A stretch of 64,000 bases of DNA. Origin: Roseibaca sp. Y0-43 (GTDB lineage Bacteria; Pseudomonadota; Alphaproteobacteria; Rhodobacterales; Rhodobacteraceae). The notes beneath the pieces were generated by a model. The model was given only the letters and a program-made list of their open reading frames with translations. It was not told the origin of the DNA and searched no databases. The translations under genes were made by a program, and so were the position numbers. How positions within the stretch are numbered: the stretch's first letter is position 1; every line of letters begins with the position of its first letter. This document shows positions 47,837-58,640 of the stretch, in pieces. The DNA lies in assembly GCF_020667835.1 (NCBI RefSeq), contig NZ_JAFMPR010000010.1:1-64000 (forward strand), given 5' to 3'.

Positions 47837-47865
47837 ATATAGTTTATATGATAAAGTAAGGTCAA
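47837..47865 (-). promoter_or_regulatory. Promoter of comC-suyAB-suyZ with internal operator-like dyad
   Basis: On the minus strand TTGACC (47865-47860) and CTATAT (47842-47837) are spaced by exactly 17 bases, close to the alphaproteobacterial consensus CTTGAC-N17-CTATAT. A perfect dyad TTTAT-ATG-ATAAA (47843-47855) fills the spacer and could bind the divergent GntR regulator. Confidence 0.7.
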
Positions 47866-47941
47866 TGGCCTTACCGCTTTCTCGTTGGGTTTTCTGCATC
47901 TAGCAGGTAAAAACATGAAATCGTATTATTCGGAGGTGTCG

Positions 47942-48661
47942 ATGTCTTTGCGCCCGGTTTCTCAGCCGCTCCACCAGCAGTTGCGCGACCTCATGCTGGC
48001 GCGCATCGAATCCGGCGAATGGTCGCCCGGCACGTTCCTGCCGTCAGAGACCCGGCTGGCCGAGGAATACGGCGTGGCCGTCGGCACATTGCGCAAGGCG
48101 CTGCTGGACATGGCCGCCGAAGGGCTGGTGCAGCGCAGGCAGGGCAAGGGCACGGTCGTGTCCAGCCATGACAGCGACGCGGTGCTGTTTCGCTTCTTCA
48201 ATCTGCGCCGCGCCGATGGCACCACCTTTCACCCTGAAAGCCGGGTTCTGGACCGCACCCGCCGCCACGCCACCCCAGACGAAGCCAATGCGCTTGGTCT
48301 GGCCCCCGATGCGATGGTGATCTGCATCACCCGCGTGCGCGATGGCGACGGGGTGCCGCTGATCTATGAACATATCGTGCTGGATGCCGCCCGCTTCGGC
48401 AGCCTGCTGACCACGCCGGACCCGCTGCCGAACACGCTGTATCAGCTATATCAGACCGAATTCGGCGCCAGCGTGTTCCGCGCGCGGGAAAAGGTCACGG
48501 CCTGCGCCCCCTGCCCGGACTGTGCACGCGAACTGGGAATACCGGCGACCAGCCCGGTTTTGCGCGTGCATCGCGTGGCCGTGGATTACAACGGTGCCCC
48601 GCTGGAATTACGGATTTCCCACATCAATACCAGCGCCGTGCATTACCATGCCGAAGTCTGA
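47942..48661 (+). CDS. GntR-family (HutC/UTRA type) regulator of the sulfolactate operon
   Basis: This 239-residue regulator has a winged helix (about residues 5-75; recognition helix [12 protein letters not shown]) and a UTRA effector domain. The ATG at 47942 follows GGAGGT by five bases; earlier in-frame starts lack this. It is divergent from comC-suyAB-suyZ across a promoter with a dyad, so it probably represses that operon until sulfolactate or DHPS is present. Its recognition helix is the same as in the regulator at 8393-9100. Confidence 0.88.
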   Translation: MSLRPVSQPLHQQLRDLMLARIESGEWSPGTFLPSETRLAEEYGVAVGTLRKALLDMAAEGLVQRRQGKGTVVSSHDSDAVLFRFFNLRRADGTTFHPESRVLDRTRRHATPDEANALGLAPDAMVICITRVRDGDGVPLIYEHIVLDAARFGSLLTTPDPLPNTLYQLYQTEFGASVFRAREKVTACAPCPDCARELGIPATSPVLRVHRVAVDYNGAPLELRISHINTSAVHYHAEV

Positions 48662-49121
48662 CCCGGTGATCTATGTCGATGCCGATGCCTGCCCGGTCAA
48701 ATCGGAGGTCGAGCGCGTCGGCACCCGGCACCGCGCGCGGATGGTGATCGTCTCGAACGGAGGGATAAGGCCATCGCAAAACCCATTGGTCGAAACCATA
48801 ATCGTCAGCGCGGGCGCGGATGAGGCCGACAAATGGATCGCAGAGCGCGCCGGGGCGGGCGATGTGGTCGTGACAAACGACATTCCCTTGGCTGCGAAAT
48901 GCGTGGCGTCGGGCGCGCAGGTGTTGCGGCATGACGGGTCAGAGCTGTCAGAGGCCAATATCGGCAGCACTCTGGCCACGCGCGACCTGATGGCCGATGT
49001 CCGCGCCGCCGATCCGTTCCATCAAGGTCGCGGGCGCAGCTTTTCCAAGGCCGACCGCTCGCGGTTTCTGGACGGGTTGGAACGGGCGATGCAGCGGGCG
49101 AAACGTGGGCAGGGACGTTGA
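48648..49121 (+). CDS. YaiI/YqxD family protein (UPF0178, DUF188)
   Basis: This 157-residue protein starts with [17 protein letters not shown] and has [15 protein letters not shown] and a basic C-terminus with [14 protein letters not shown]. The fold is related to PIN-like nucleases but the role is unknown. It overlaps the end of the GntR gene by 14 bases, so it is translated from the same transcript, though it has no known part in sulfonate use. Confidence 0.9.
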   Translation: MPKSDPVIYVDADACPVKSEVERVGTRHRARMVIVSNGGIRPSQNPLVETIIVSAGADEADKWIAERAGAGDVVVTNDIPLAAKCVASGAQVLRHDGSELSEANIGSTLATRDLMADVRAADPFHQGRGRSFSKADRSRFLDGLERAMQRAKRGQGR

Positions 49122-49258
49122 GCGCAATCGGCGGGCCGGGGGACTGCCGAAACGACAGAAGTTCGGCCGCGATTTATGGCAGCCAAATCCGACAACGCGC
49201 AGTGCTGAGTGATTGGCCGATCAAATCGGCAGGCCGCGGGACGGCCCGCCGATTGCGC
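49122..49258. repeat. Long-range inverted repeat with nested hairpins (possible structured RNA)
   Basis: GCGCAATCGGCGGGCCG (49122-49138) pairs perfectly with its complement at 49242-49258. Inside lie GCCGAA/TTCGGC (49146-49151, 49162-49167), GATTT/AAATC (49171-49175, 49185-49189) and GCCGAT-CAA-ATCGGC (49216-49230). The closed structure fills the gap between the convergent yaiI-like and hpsP-like genes. It could be a complex terminator or a structured RNA. Confidence 0.6.
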
Positions 49259-49288
49259 GGCGGGCTTCGCCCTTGTTCCGCGCTGTCC

Positions 49289-50281
49289 TTATGACACCAC
49301 CTGCAACACGATCTTGGCCGCATCCACCCGCCCCGAATCCAGATCCGCAAAGGCTTGCGGGCCGTCCTGTAGCGCGCGGGTTTCGACCCAGCCCAATGCG
49401 CCCAAAGCGCCCGCCCCAAGGGCAGCCAAGGCATCGGCGAAGTCTTGCGGCGTGTAGCAATACGATCCGGTCACGCAGATTTCCTGTAACGTGATGCGGC
49501 GGATGTCATAACCCTCTTGCCCCGGCAAAAGCCCTACATGCACGATCACCCCACCGGGCCGAACAAGACGCGAGGCATCGGCGCGGGTGGCTTTGGCACC
49601 CACCGCGTCGATCACCAGATCGAACGCATCCGCGCCGGGGTCATGGCGGGTGGGGTCGAACGTGTCTATCCCCGGCTCTGGCGCGAGGGTCGCGCGCCGC
49701 CCGGCATGGGGTTCGGCCACGTGAATGCTGGCCGCACCCATATGCCGTGCAACCAAGGCGGCGGCAACGCCGATCGCGCCCGCACCCTGCACCAGCACGC
49801 GCGGGGCCGCTTGGCCCAACCGCTCCAGCCCGATGCGCACCGCGTGCCATGACACCGCCACGGGTTCGGCAAGTGCGGCGTCGCGCATGGACAGCCGGTC
49901 GGGAATGGGCAACAGGTTGCGTTCCGGGATGGAGACGTATTCGGCAAACGCGCCCGGTCGCGGCGGCATGGAGATGATCGCGCGCGTGGGCGACAAATGC
50001 GGGCGGCCCGCGATGGCAGCAGGGCAGGACGGGTCCACCACCAGCGGGTTGATGGCCACCGCCTGCCCCTTGCGCGGCCCCTCGGCCACGATCCCCGCCG
50101 CTTCGTGCCCCAGCACCAAGGGCGCGGGACGGCGGTCGTCATAGCCATGATAGGCGTGCATGTCGGACCCGCAGATGCCCACGGCACGGACCGCGACCAG
50201 AACCTCGTCCTCGGCAGGCACCGGCGCAGGCAGCTCGGTCAATTCCATCTGGTTCGGCCCGGTGTAAAGTAGCGCGCGCAT
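49289..50281 (-). CDS. hpsP: Zinc-type alcohol dehydrogenase, HpsP-like (DHPS 2-dehydrogenase)
   Basis: This 330-residue medium-chain dehydrogenase has the catalytic zinc ligands in VGICGSDMH and GHEAAG, and the NAD loop VQGAGAIGVAAALVA. The structural-zinc lobe, normally four cysteines, is reduced here to VDPSCPAAIAGRPHL with one cysteine. HpsP oxidises one enantiomer of DHPS to sulfodihydroxyacetone, which HpsO can reduce to the other. The role comes from its place after hpsN and hpsO; sugar-alcohol dehydrogenase is the alternative. Confidence 0.78.
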   Translation of the reverse strand: MRALLYTGPNQMELTELPAPVPAEDEVLVAVRAVGICGSDMHAYHGYDDRRPAPLVLGHEAAGIVAEGPRKGQAVAINPLVVDPSCPAAIAGRPHLSPTRAIISMPPRPGAFAEYVSIPERNLLPIPDRLSMRDAALAEPVAVSWHAVRIGLERLGQAAPRVLVQGAGAIGVAAALVARHMGAASIHVAEPHAGRRATLAPEPGIDTFDPTRHDPGADAFDLVIDAVGAKATRADASRLVRPGGVIVHVGLLPGQEGYDIRRITLQEICVTGSYCYTPQDFADALAALGAGALGALGWVETRALQDGPQAFADLDSGRVDAAKIVLQVVS

Positions 50282-50290
50282 GGTCTGTCC

Positions 50291-51045
50291 TTATTTCGCG
50301 GTAAAGCCGCCATCGACGAAAAGCGTCTGCCCGGTAATGTAGCCCGACGCGTCAGAGCACAGGAACACCGTCGCCCCAAACAGGTCTTCCAGCTTGCCGT
50401 TGCGGCCTATCGCGGTGCGTGCCGCATTGGCGGCGGCAAGGTCGGGGTTGCCAAAAACCGGGGCCGTCAAAGGCGTGGGAAAGAAGCCCGGTGCGATGGC
50501 GTTGCAGGTGATACCCTTGGCGGAAAACTCTTCGGCCATGGCGCGGGTCAGTTGCACAACGCCGCCCTTCGCGGCCCCATAGGGCGCGGAATTGGCGAAG
50601 GCACGCACCGATTGCAGCGATGCGATGTTGAGCACCCGCCCCCAGCCGCGCGCCGTCATGCCGGGCGCCAAATGCTGCACCAACAGGAACGGCGCCCGCA
50701 GGTGCAGCGCCATGTGCAGATCGAACGCCTCTGGCGTGACTTGGTCGTAGGGCTGGCGCAGGTTCACGCCGGCCGCATTCACCAGAATGTCCACCTCGCC
50801 CGCCGATTGCGCCAGCCCTTCCAACGCAGCCGCATCGGCCAGATCGGTCGGGTGGGCGCTGGCGGTAATCCCGTCTGCGGCCAGCTCGGCCACCGCAGAT
50901 TCCAGCTTGTCGGGCGCGCGGGCGGCAAGGGCCACGGACGCCCCGGCCAGACCCAGCGCGCGCGCCATGGCCAGACCGATGCCCGAATTGCCCCCCGTGA
51001 CCAGCGCGCGCCGACCGCTCAGGTCGAACAGATGCGCCAGACGCA

Positions 51046-51046
<1 letters not shown>
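50291..51046 (-). CDS. hpsO: Short-chain dehydrogenase, HpsO-like (DHPS 2-dehydrogenase)
   Basis: This 251-residue classical SDR has the cofactor loop [15 protein letters not shown], and the catalytic serine and YxxxK in [20 protein letters not shown]. In DHPS users such as Cupriavidus pinatubonensis and Roseovarius nubinhibens an SDR (HpsO) and a zinc enzyme (HpsP) together turn over the enantiomers of DHPS. Its start shares one base with the hpsN stop. Gluconate 5-dehydrogenase-like activity is the alternative. Confidence 0.8.
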
Positions 51047-53731
<2,685 letters not shown>

Positions 53732-53741
53732 GGAAGCCCCC

Positions 53742-54248
53742 TCAGTCGAACAGCTTTTCGCCGGTGAATGGCGGCTCGTCCCGGCGCAGGCTGCCGATGT
53801 CGCGCCAGATGGATTGCAACAGGCGCGCCGTGACCATGCTGAAGCCGATGGGCACAGCCAGCAGGAAATACACCTTCGACACGCGCAGCCCGTCAGTGAC
53901 AGACCCGAACCGCATGGATGTTTCGACCGCGTGCCACGACCAGATCACCACGGCCACCGCGACGGCCAGCATGATAAGATCTCCCAGCAGATACAGCAGC
54001 GTTTGCGCCCGGTGGGGCAGCGCGTGAAAGATCACGTCAATACGGATATGCGCACGGTCTTTGATTGCGGCGGATGCCCCGATCCAGACAAGGTAGATGA
54101 AAGAATAGCGCACCAGCTCTTCGCCCCAGATGGACGAATAGGCCAGCACTTCACGGCGGATCACCTCGACCACCATGGTCGTCACAAGCAGCATGTAGAA
54201 GAAGAGCAATGCCCAGCGTTCGGCATTGCGGTCCAATGCGCGCAGCAT
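53742..54248 (-). CDS. TRAP transporter small permease (DctQ type)
   Basis: This 168-residue protein has four membrane helices and the DctQ block WGEELVRYSFIYLVWIGAS followed by DRAHIRIDV. The start at 54248 gives the normal size for the family; the open frame to 54626 runs back through the binding-protein gene on another frame. It lies 10 bases before the large permease. Confidence 0.92.
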   Translation of the reverse strand: MLRALDRNAERWALLFFYMLLVTTMVVEVIRREVLAYSSIWGEELVRYSFIYLVWIGASAAIKDRAHIRIDVIFHALPHRAQTLLYLLGDLIMLAVAVAVVIWSWHAVETSMRFGSVTDGLRVSKVYFLLAVPIGFSMVTARLLQSIWRDIGSLRRDEPPFTGEKLFD

Positions 54249-54288
54249 GGCCGGTCCCTTTCGGTCGCTATCTGGTCGGGGTGAAGGG

Positions 54289-54314
54289 GCCGGCGGGCGG
54301 TTGGGCCCGCCGGC
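54289..54314 (-). terminator. Hairpin between TRAP binding protein and small permease genes
   Basis: GCCGGCGGGC (54289-54298) pairs perfectly with GCCCGCCGGC (54305-54314) around GGTTGG. It probably limits read-through or stabilises the binding-protein message. Confidence 0.6.
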
Positions 54315-54322
54315 GCGATGCT

Positions 54323-55477
54323 TTAAGCGTCGTGCACCGGGATACCGGCATAGGTATCGGCCGCTTCGGCCAGACCGTTGAACGTATCCATGTCGCCCGC
54401 GAGTTCGGTCTTGAAGTTGTCCCACTCGCTGCGCTGGTAGCCCACGGTTTCGCGCCATTCGTTCAGCTGATCTTCGCTCAGGCTGTGGAACTGCACGCCA
54501 GCCTTGCGCATTTCGGCCATGGCGTAGTTGCGCGCCGAAGGCACCTTCGCAAGGTTCTGCATCATGGTGATGCGGCCCGCTTCCTCGATCCCGTCCTGCA
54601 CGTCCGAGGGCATGGAATTGAACCATTCCAGGTTCATCGAATAGACTTGGCTGTCGGGCACCGGCTGGTTGAAGGTGACGTGGCTGAGGATGTCGCGGAA
54701 GCCGAACACGTTCAGCGCGCCCACGGACGGGTCAAGACCATCGGCCACGCCCTGGGTGATCGCGGACGGGGTTTCGCCCCAAGCTACCGGCGTCGGGTTT
54801 GCGCCCGCCATCGAATAATACTGCTGCAACATCTGCGAGCCGGGCACGCGGAATTTCACGCCAGCCAGATCGGACGGCACCAGAACCGGGTTCTCGATCC
54901 CCTTGCGCAGCGCAATGACGCGCGGGTCGATGACGATATAGAACAACGGCTTGAAGCCGCGCTCTTCGACCTTGGGGTGAACGTTGTTGATCCAGGTGTC
55001 CGAGTTCACAAGGTTCACGAAGCGCTGGTTCGAGCCGCACAGATAGGGCAGGTTGATAAGGTCCACGACCGGCGCGAAGGGCGCGAAATTCGACAGCGAG
55101 TGCTGCGCGCACTGGATCGCACCATTCTGCACACCGCTGACCAGCTCGCCACCAGAGCCGAGCTGACCGCCGGGGGCAAGACGCACATAGACCTTGCCGT
55201 TGGTGGCGTTCTGGATGTTTTCCTTCAGGTCCAGCTGCATGATCGGATAGCTGCGGGTCGCGCCCAACACATAGGCGGTCGCGATGGTCATGACATGTTC
55301 GGCGGCGGCCTGGCGCTCGCGCTCTTCGGCGGCGGTCTGCGCTGCGGCTTCGGACGACCACAAAGTGCCGGCGGCCCCCGCGACAACGGCGGCGGTAAAG
55401 CTGCCGGTCGTGGCAAGTTTCAGGAAATTGCGGCGCTCCGCACTTTCCAGCTCCATGCGAGTTTTCTTGTCCGTCAT
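54323..55477 (-). CDS. TRAP transporter substrate-binding protein (DctP type), probable DHPS binding
   Basis: This 384-residue periplasmic protein has a twin-arginine signal peptide (ERRNFLKLATTGSFTAA, cleavage near EAAAQ). The DctP fold is supported by the YPIMQLDLKENI region, GGELVSGVQNGAIQCA, and the binding arginine region GVKFRVPGSQMLQQYY. Export by Tat suggests folding before transport. AGGAGA lies six bases before the ATG at 55477. Ligand DHPS is inferred from hpsN, hpsO and hpsP in the same operon. Confidence 0.88.
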   Translation of the reverse strand: MTDKKTRMELESAERRNFLKLATTGSFTAAVVAGAAGTLWSSEAAAQTAAEERERQAAAEHVMTIATAYVLGATRSYPIMQLDLKENIQNATNGKVYVRLAPGGQLGSGGELVSGVQNGAIQCAQHSLSNFAPFAPVVDLINLPYLCGSNQRFVNLVNSDTWINNVHPKVEERGFKPLFYIVIDPRVIALRKGIENPVLVPSDLAGVKFRVPGSQMLQQYYSMAGANPTPVAWGETPSAITQGVADGLDPSVGALNVFGFRDILSHVTFNQPVPDSQVYSMNLEWFNSMPSDVQDGIEEAGRITMMQNLAKVPSARNYAMAEMRKAGVQFHSLSEDQLNEWRETVGYQRSEWDNFKTELAGDMDTFNGLAEAADTYAGIPVHDA

Positions 55478-55502
55478 GACCTGTCTCCTCCCTAGATATT
55501 GG

Positions 55503-55700
55503 TCAGTTTTTCTTGCGCTCGTGCGCTTCGCGCCCAAGGCTGCCAGCGGCAAAGCACAGCACCGCGATGCCCAGCAAAATCGCTTCCTGCTTCAGGCTGA
55601 TGACCGGGCTGCGCGTGCTGGCCGCGTAAACCACATGCCCGAAATACCCGGAAAACAACGTCAGCGACGCCAACAAAGCCAGATTATCCCATCGTGGCAT
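55503..55700 (-). CDS. Small membrane protein of unknown function leading the TRAP operon
   Basis: This encodes 65 residues with two likely membrane helices (about 8-28 and 38-56) and a basic, charged tail GREAHERKKN. The ATG at 55700 follows GGGAGG by six bases. It is the first gene of the TRAP-hpsNOP operon, ending 25 bases before the binding-protein start. I do not recognise a family. It might assist the transporter or sense the membrane; both are guesses. Confidence 0.7.
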   Translation of the reverse strand: MPRWDNLALLASLTLFSGYFGHVVYAASTRSPVISLKQEAILLGIAVLCFAAGSLGREAHERKKN

Positions 55701-55740
55701 GATGCCTCCCCTCATGCGTGCCGCGTCATGTCCTTGCTTG

Positions 55741-55754
55741 TGTAAACGCTTACA
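55741..55754. promoter_or_regulatory. LacI-type operator, proximal to TRAP operon
   Basis: TGTAAACGCTTACA matches the LacI-family operator form with a central CG and TGTAA/TTACA arms. It lies 40 bases before the start of the small membrane protein, downstream of the likely -10 box, a blocking position. Confidence 0.65.
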
Positions 55755-55781
55755 TACCGACCCCCACGAGTCAAACAATTT

Positions 55782-55796
55782 CTATATAGTTTACAT
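55782..55796 (-). promoter_or_regulatory. Likely -10 region of the TRAP-hps operon with a TTTACAT half-site
   Basis: On the minus strand CTATAT (55789-55784) is a good alphaproteobacterial -10 box, preceded by ATGTAAA. No good -35 hexamer is found 16-18 bases upstream, so an activator may be needed. The 17 bases at 55780-55796 match 47833-47849 at 16 positions. Confidence 0.5.
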
Positions 55797-55828
55797 AAAA
55801 TAATTGAATGGCGGCGGCGGCGCGTGGT

Positions 55829-55843
55829 ATGTAAATTTTACAT
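55829..55843. promoter_or_regulatory. LacI-type operator, proximal to the regulator gene
   Basis: ATGTAAATTTTACAT is a perfect inverted repeat with 7-base arms around T. It ends 16 bases before the LacI-type gene start, suggesting autoregulation. Its centre is about 88 bases from the operator at 55741-55754, so a DNA loop is possible. Confidence 0.6.
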
Positions 55844-55859
55844 TTTGCAAGGCAGCACC

Positions 55860-56888
55860 ATGCCAAAACGTTCAAAACCCACGCTTATTGATATCGCTGC
55901 CGCGTGCGACACCTCTATCGCGACGGTCTCGCGGGCCTTGTCGAAACCGGGGCTTGTGCAACCCGAAACTCTGGAACGGGTACGCTCTGTGGCCGCCAGC
56001 ATGGGGTATGTGCCCAACCGCCGGGCGCGCGCGCTGGTCTCGGGGCGCTCGAACACGGTGGGGGTGGCGGTGCCCACGCTCAACAGCCCGATCTTTTCCG
56101 CAACGCTGCAAGAAATGCAGAAAGCGCTTTCGGCCAATGGCTACCAACTGCTGATCGCTTCGCATGAATACGACCCCGCCGCCGAAGCGGCGGCGCTGTC
56201 GCAGCTCATCTCTCATGGCGTGGATGCCTTGGTCGTGGTGGGCGGTATGCGCCCACAATCGACATGGTCGCTGATCGACAGCGCCGAAATTCCGCTGATC
56301 CAGCTTTGGGAAGGGCGCGAGGGGTTCGACCAGGTTCGGGTCGACAACCATCTGGCAGGCGACCTTGCCGCACGCCACCTGCTGGAGCTTGGGCATACGC
56401 GCATTGGCGTCATCTGCGGCCATCGCGCGATGAATGACCGGCAGGCGGCACGGGTCGAGGGGGTGCGCCGCGCGCTGGGTGATGCGGGGCTGGACCTGCC
56501 CGCTGCGCTGATCTCGGAGCAGACGCCAACGATCATGGCCGGGCGGGCGGGCTGCGCGGAATTGTTGGCACACGACCCGCGCCCGACCGCGCTGATCGGC
56601 GCGATGGATATGCTGGCGATGGGGGCCATGCTGGAAGCTCAAGCGCGCGGCATATCCGTGCCGGGTGACATGTCGATCATCGGGATCGACAATATCGACG
56701 TCTCGGCGCATCTGTCGCCCGCGCTGACCACGGTCGAGATTCCGGCCACTCGTATTGGTGCCGAAGCCGCCGCAATGGTCCTGCGGCGGCTGGGCGATGA
56801 AAGCTTGGAATGTGAGAAACTGCTCTTGCCGATCAGCCTGGTCCTGCGCCAATCGACCGCCGCCTACCCCATGCGTTCCGACGCGTAA
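55860..56888 (+). CDS. LacI-family transcriptional regulator of the TRAP-hps operon
   Basis: This 342-residue regulator has the LacI helix-turn-helix (TLIDIAAACDTSIATVSRAL), the hinge YVPNRRARALVSGRS and a periplasmic-binding-like effector domain. It resembles GntR/IdnR-type members that sense sugar acids. It is divergent from the TRAP-hps operon with operator-like palindromes between. The ATG at 55860 follows AAGG; a start at 55824 would place coding over the palindrome. It ends overlapping convergent purU by 25 bases. Confidence 0.9.
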   Translation: MPKRSKPTLIDIAAACDTSIATVSRALSKPGLVQPETLERVRSVAASMGYVPNRRARALVSGRSNTVGVAVPTLNSPIFSATLQEMQKALSANGYQLLIASHEYDPAAEAAALSQLISHGVDALVVVGGMRPQSTWSLIDSAEIPLIQLWEGREGFDQVRVDNHLAGDLAARHLLELGHTRIGVICGHRAMNDRQAARVEGVRRALGDAGLDLPAALISEQTPTIMAGRAGCAELLAHDPRPTALIGAMDMLAMGAMLEAQARGISVPGDMSIIGIDNIDVSAHLSPALTTVEIPATRIGAEAAAMVLRRLGDESLECEKLLLPISLVLRQSTAAYPMRSDA

Positions 56889-57748
56889 GAGCCGGGCGAT
56901 GCCGGGAACACGACCGTCTTGTTCCCGTTCAGGAACACGCGGCGGTGGATATGCGCATGGATCGCGCGGGCCAGAACCTGGCTTTCGACATCGCGCCCAA
57001 GGCTGACATAGTCGCCAGCAGATTGCGCATGGGTCACGCGCACCGTGTCTTGCTCGATGATCGGACCTTCGTCCAGATCGGCCGTCACATAATGCGAGGT
57101 CGCGCCAATCAGCTTCACGCCGCGCTCGAACGCCTGCTTATAGGGGTTCGCCCCCTTGAAGCTGGGCAAAAAGCTGTGGTGGATGTTGATGATCCGCCCC
57201 GACATCTTGCGGCACATCTCGTCGGACAGAACCTGCATGTAGCGCGCCAGAACGATCAGTTCGGCGCCGGTATCCTCAACCACCTCCATTATGCGGGCCT
57301 CGGCTTGCGGTTTGTTGGCCTTGGTGACGGGAATGCAATGGAAGGGAATGTCGTGGTTCACGACCACCTTCTGATAGTCCATGTGGTTGGAAATCACCGC
57401 CACGATGTCGATGGGCAACGCCCCGATCCGCCAGCGATAGAGCAAATCGTTCAGGCAATGCCCGAAACGCGACACCATGATGATGACCTTCATGCGCGCC
57501 TTCTCGTCATGAAAGGCAAACTCCATGCCAAAGCGCGCACCGATTTCGGCAAAGGCGGCTTGCAAGCTGTCCAGCGTGGCATCCTGCTCGCTGGTGAAGC
57601 TGACGCGCATGAAAAAGCGGCCGGTTTCGATGTCGTCGAATTGCGAACTGTCGCGGATATTGCAGCCATGCTCTGCCAGAAACCCGGCAATGGCGGCCAC
57701 GATCCCACGAGCGCTTTCGCAGGCAACGGTCAAGGCGAAGCTTTGCAT
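56864..57748 (-). CDS. purU: Formyltetrahydrofolate deformylase
   Basis: PurU hydrolyses 10-formyl-THF to formate and THF, balancing one-carbon pools. The 294-residue protein has an N-terminal ACT domain (about 5-80) and a formyltransferase-like domain with VSRFGHCLNDLLYRW, ISNH, the catalytic INIHHSFLPSFKGANPY block and a late aspartate region (TADLDEGPIIEQD). AGGAAA precedes the ATG at 57748; the open frame reaches 58039 but the added part is not family-like. Confidence 0.94.
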   Translation of the reverse strand: MQSFALTVACESARGIVAAIAGFLAEHGCNIRDSSQFDDIETGRFFMRVSFTSEQDATLDSLQAAFAEIGARFGMEFAFHDEKARMKVIIMVSRFGHCLNDLLYRWRIGALPIDIVAVISNHMDYQKVVVNHDIPFHCIPVTKANKPQAEARIMEVVEDTGAELIVLARYMQVLSDEMCRKMSGRIINIHHSFLPSFKGANPYKQAFERGVKLIGATSHYVTADLDEGPIIEQDTVRVTHAQSAGDYVSLGRDVESQVLARAIHAHIHRRVFLNGNKTVVFPASPGSYASERMG

Positions 57749-57852
57749 GTGTTTTCCTTTTTCCTGCCCCGGCGGGCGCATCACGGCTTCACTATCAATC
57801 ACGCCCTGAATTTCCCAGCGGGTGAAATGCGACACCACACCGGGCTTTTCCG

Positions 57853-57874
57853 GCGCAACCGCAAAAGGTTGCGC
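57853..57874 (-). terminator. Terminator-like hairpin after the murQ-GntR operon
   Basis: GCGCAACC (57853-57860) pairs perfectly with GGTTGCGC (57867-57874) around a six-base loop. No T run follows on the minus strand. Confidence 0.45.
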
Positions 57875-57905
57875 GCGATTGGCCGGTTGCGTTCGGCAGG
57901 ATCGG

Positions 57906-58640
57906 TTAAAGCTCGCGCAATTCGCTGACGAAATCGTAGCGGTCGCCGCGATAGGCAGAGCGGGTGAATTCCACCATCGTGCCGTCGCGCAGGTAGCCGC
58001 GCCGCTCGATCCGCAGGATCGCGGCACCGGGCGGCACACACAGATGCCCCGCCTCTTCCTCTGTCGCCAACGATGCGGTTATCCGCTGCAAACCGGTCAC
58101 GGGCTTGTTGCCAAGCCGGTCAAGCGCTTCGTAAAGCGAGCTTGTCACTTGGCCCAGATCGGGCAGGAAGCGCGCGGGCACGGTTGCCTGTTCCAGCGCC
58201 AAGGGTTCGTCATTGGCGGTGCGGATGCGCAGGAAGCGCGCCACTTGCGATGCCACGGGCAGGCCAAAGACCAGCACTTCCTCGGGCGAGGCGGGCGCAA
58301 GCACGCGCTCCAGCCAGACCGACCCCGGCGCCATGCCTCGGCGCGCAAGGTCCGCCGAGAAGCCCGCCAGAAGCGCCGAGGGCTGCTCTATCCGCGGGGC
58401 GACGAAGGTGCCTGATCCCTGCTTGCGCGACAGAACCCCCTCGCGCATCAGAAGTTCCAATGCCTTGCGCACGGTGACGCGCGACACATCCAATTGCTCT
58501 GACAGGTGGCGCTCGGACGGCAGCGCTTCGCCGACCGCGAACGCGCCGCTGCGCACCTGCTCGCGCAATAGCGCGGCCAAGCGCACATAAAGCGGGGTCG
58601 CATCTGATTTGCCCGACAGCAATTCGGGCCGCAATGTCAT
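57906..58640 (-). CDS. GntR-family (HutC/UTRA type) regulator of the amino-sugar-like operon
   Basis: This 244-residue regulator has a winged helix (recognition helix DVSRVTVRKALE, then VLSRKQGSGTFV) and a UTRA domain (about 85-240). It is like NagR/YvoA regulators that sense amino-sugar phosphates. Its start overlaps the murQ-like stop (ATGA), so it is the last gene of the ABC-murQ operon and likely controls it. The recognition helix differs from the two sulfonate-region regulators. Confidence 0.88.
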   Translation of the reverse strand: MTLRPELLSGKSDATPLYVRLAALLREQVRSGAFAVGEALPSERHLSEQLDVSRVTVRKALELLMREGVLSRKQGSGTFVAPRIEQPSALLAGFSADLARRGMAPGSVWLERVLAPASPEEVLVFGLPVASQVARFLRIRTANDEPLALEQATVPARFLPDLGQVTSSLYEALDRLGNKPVTGLQRITASLATEEEAGHLCVPPGAAILRIERRGYLRDGTMVEFTRSAYRGDRYDFVSELREL

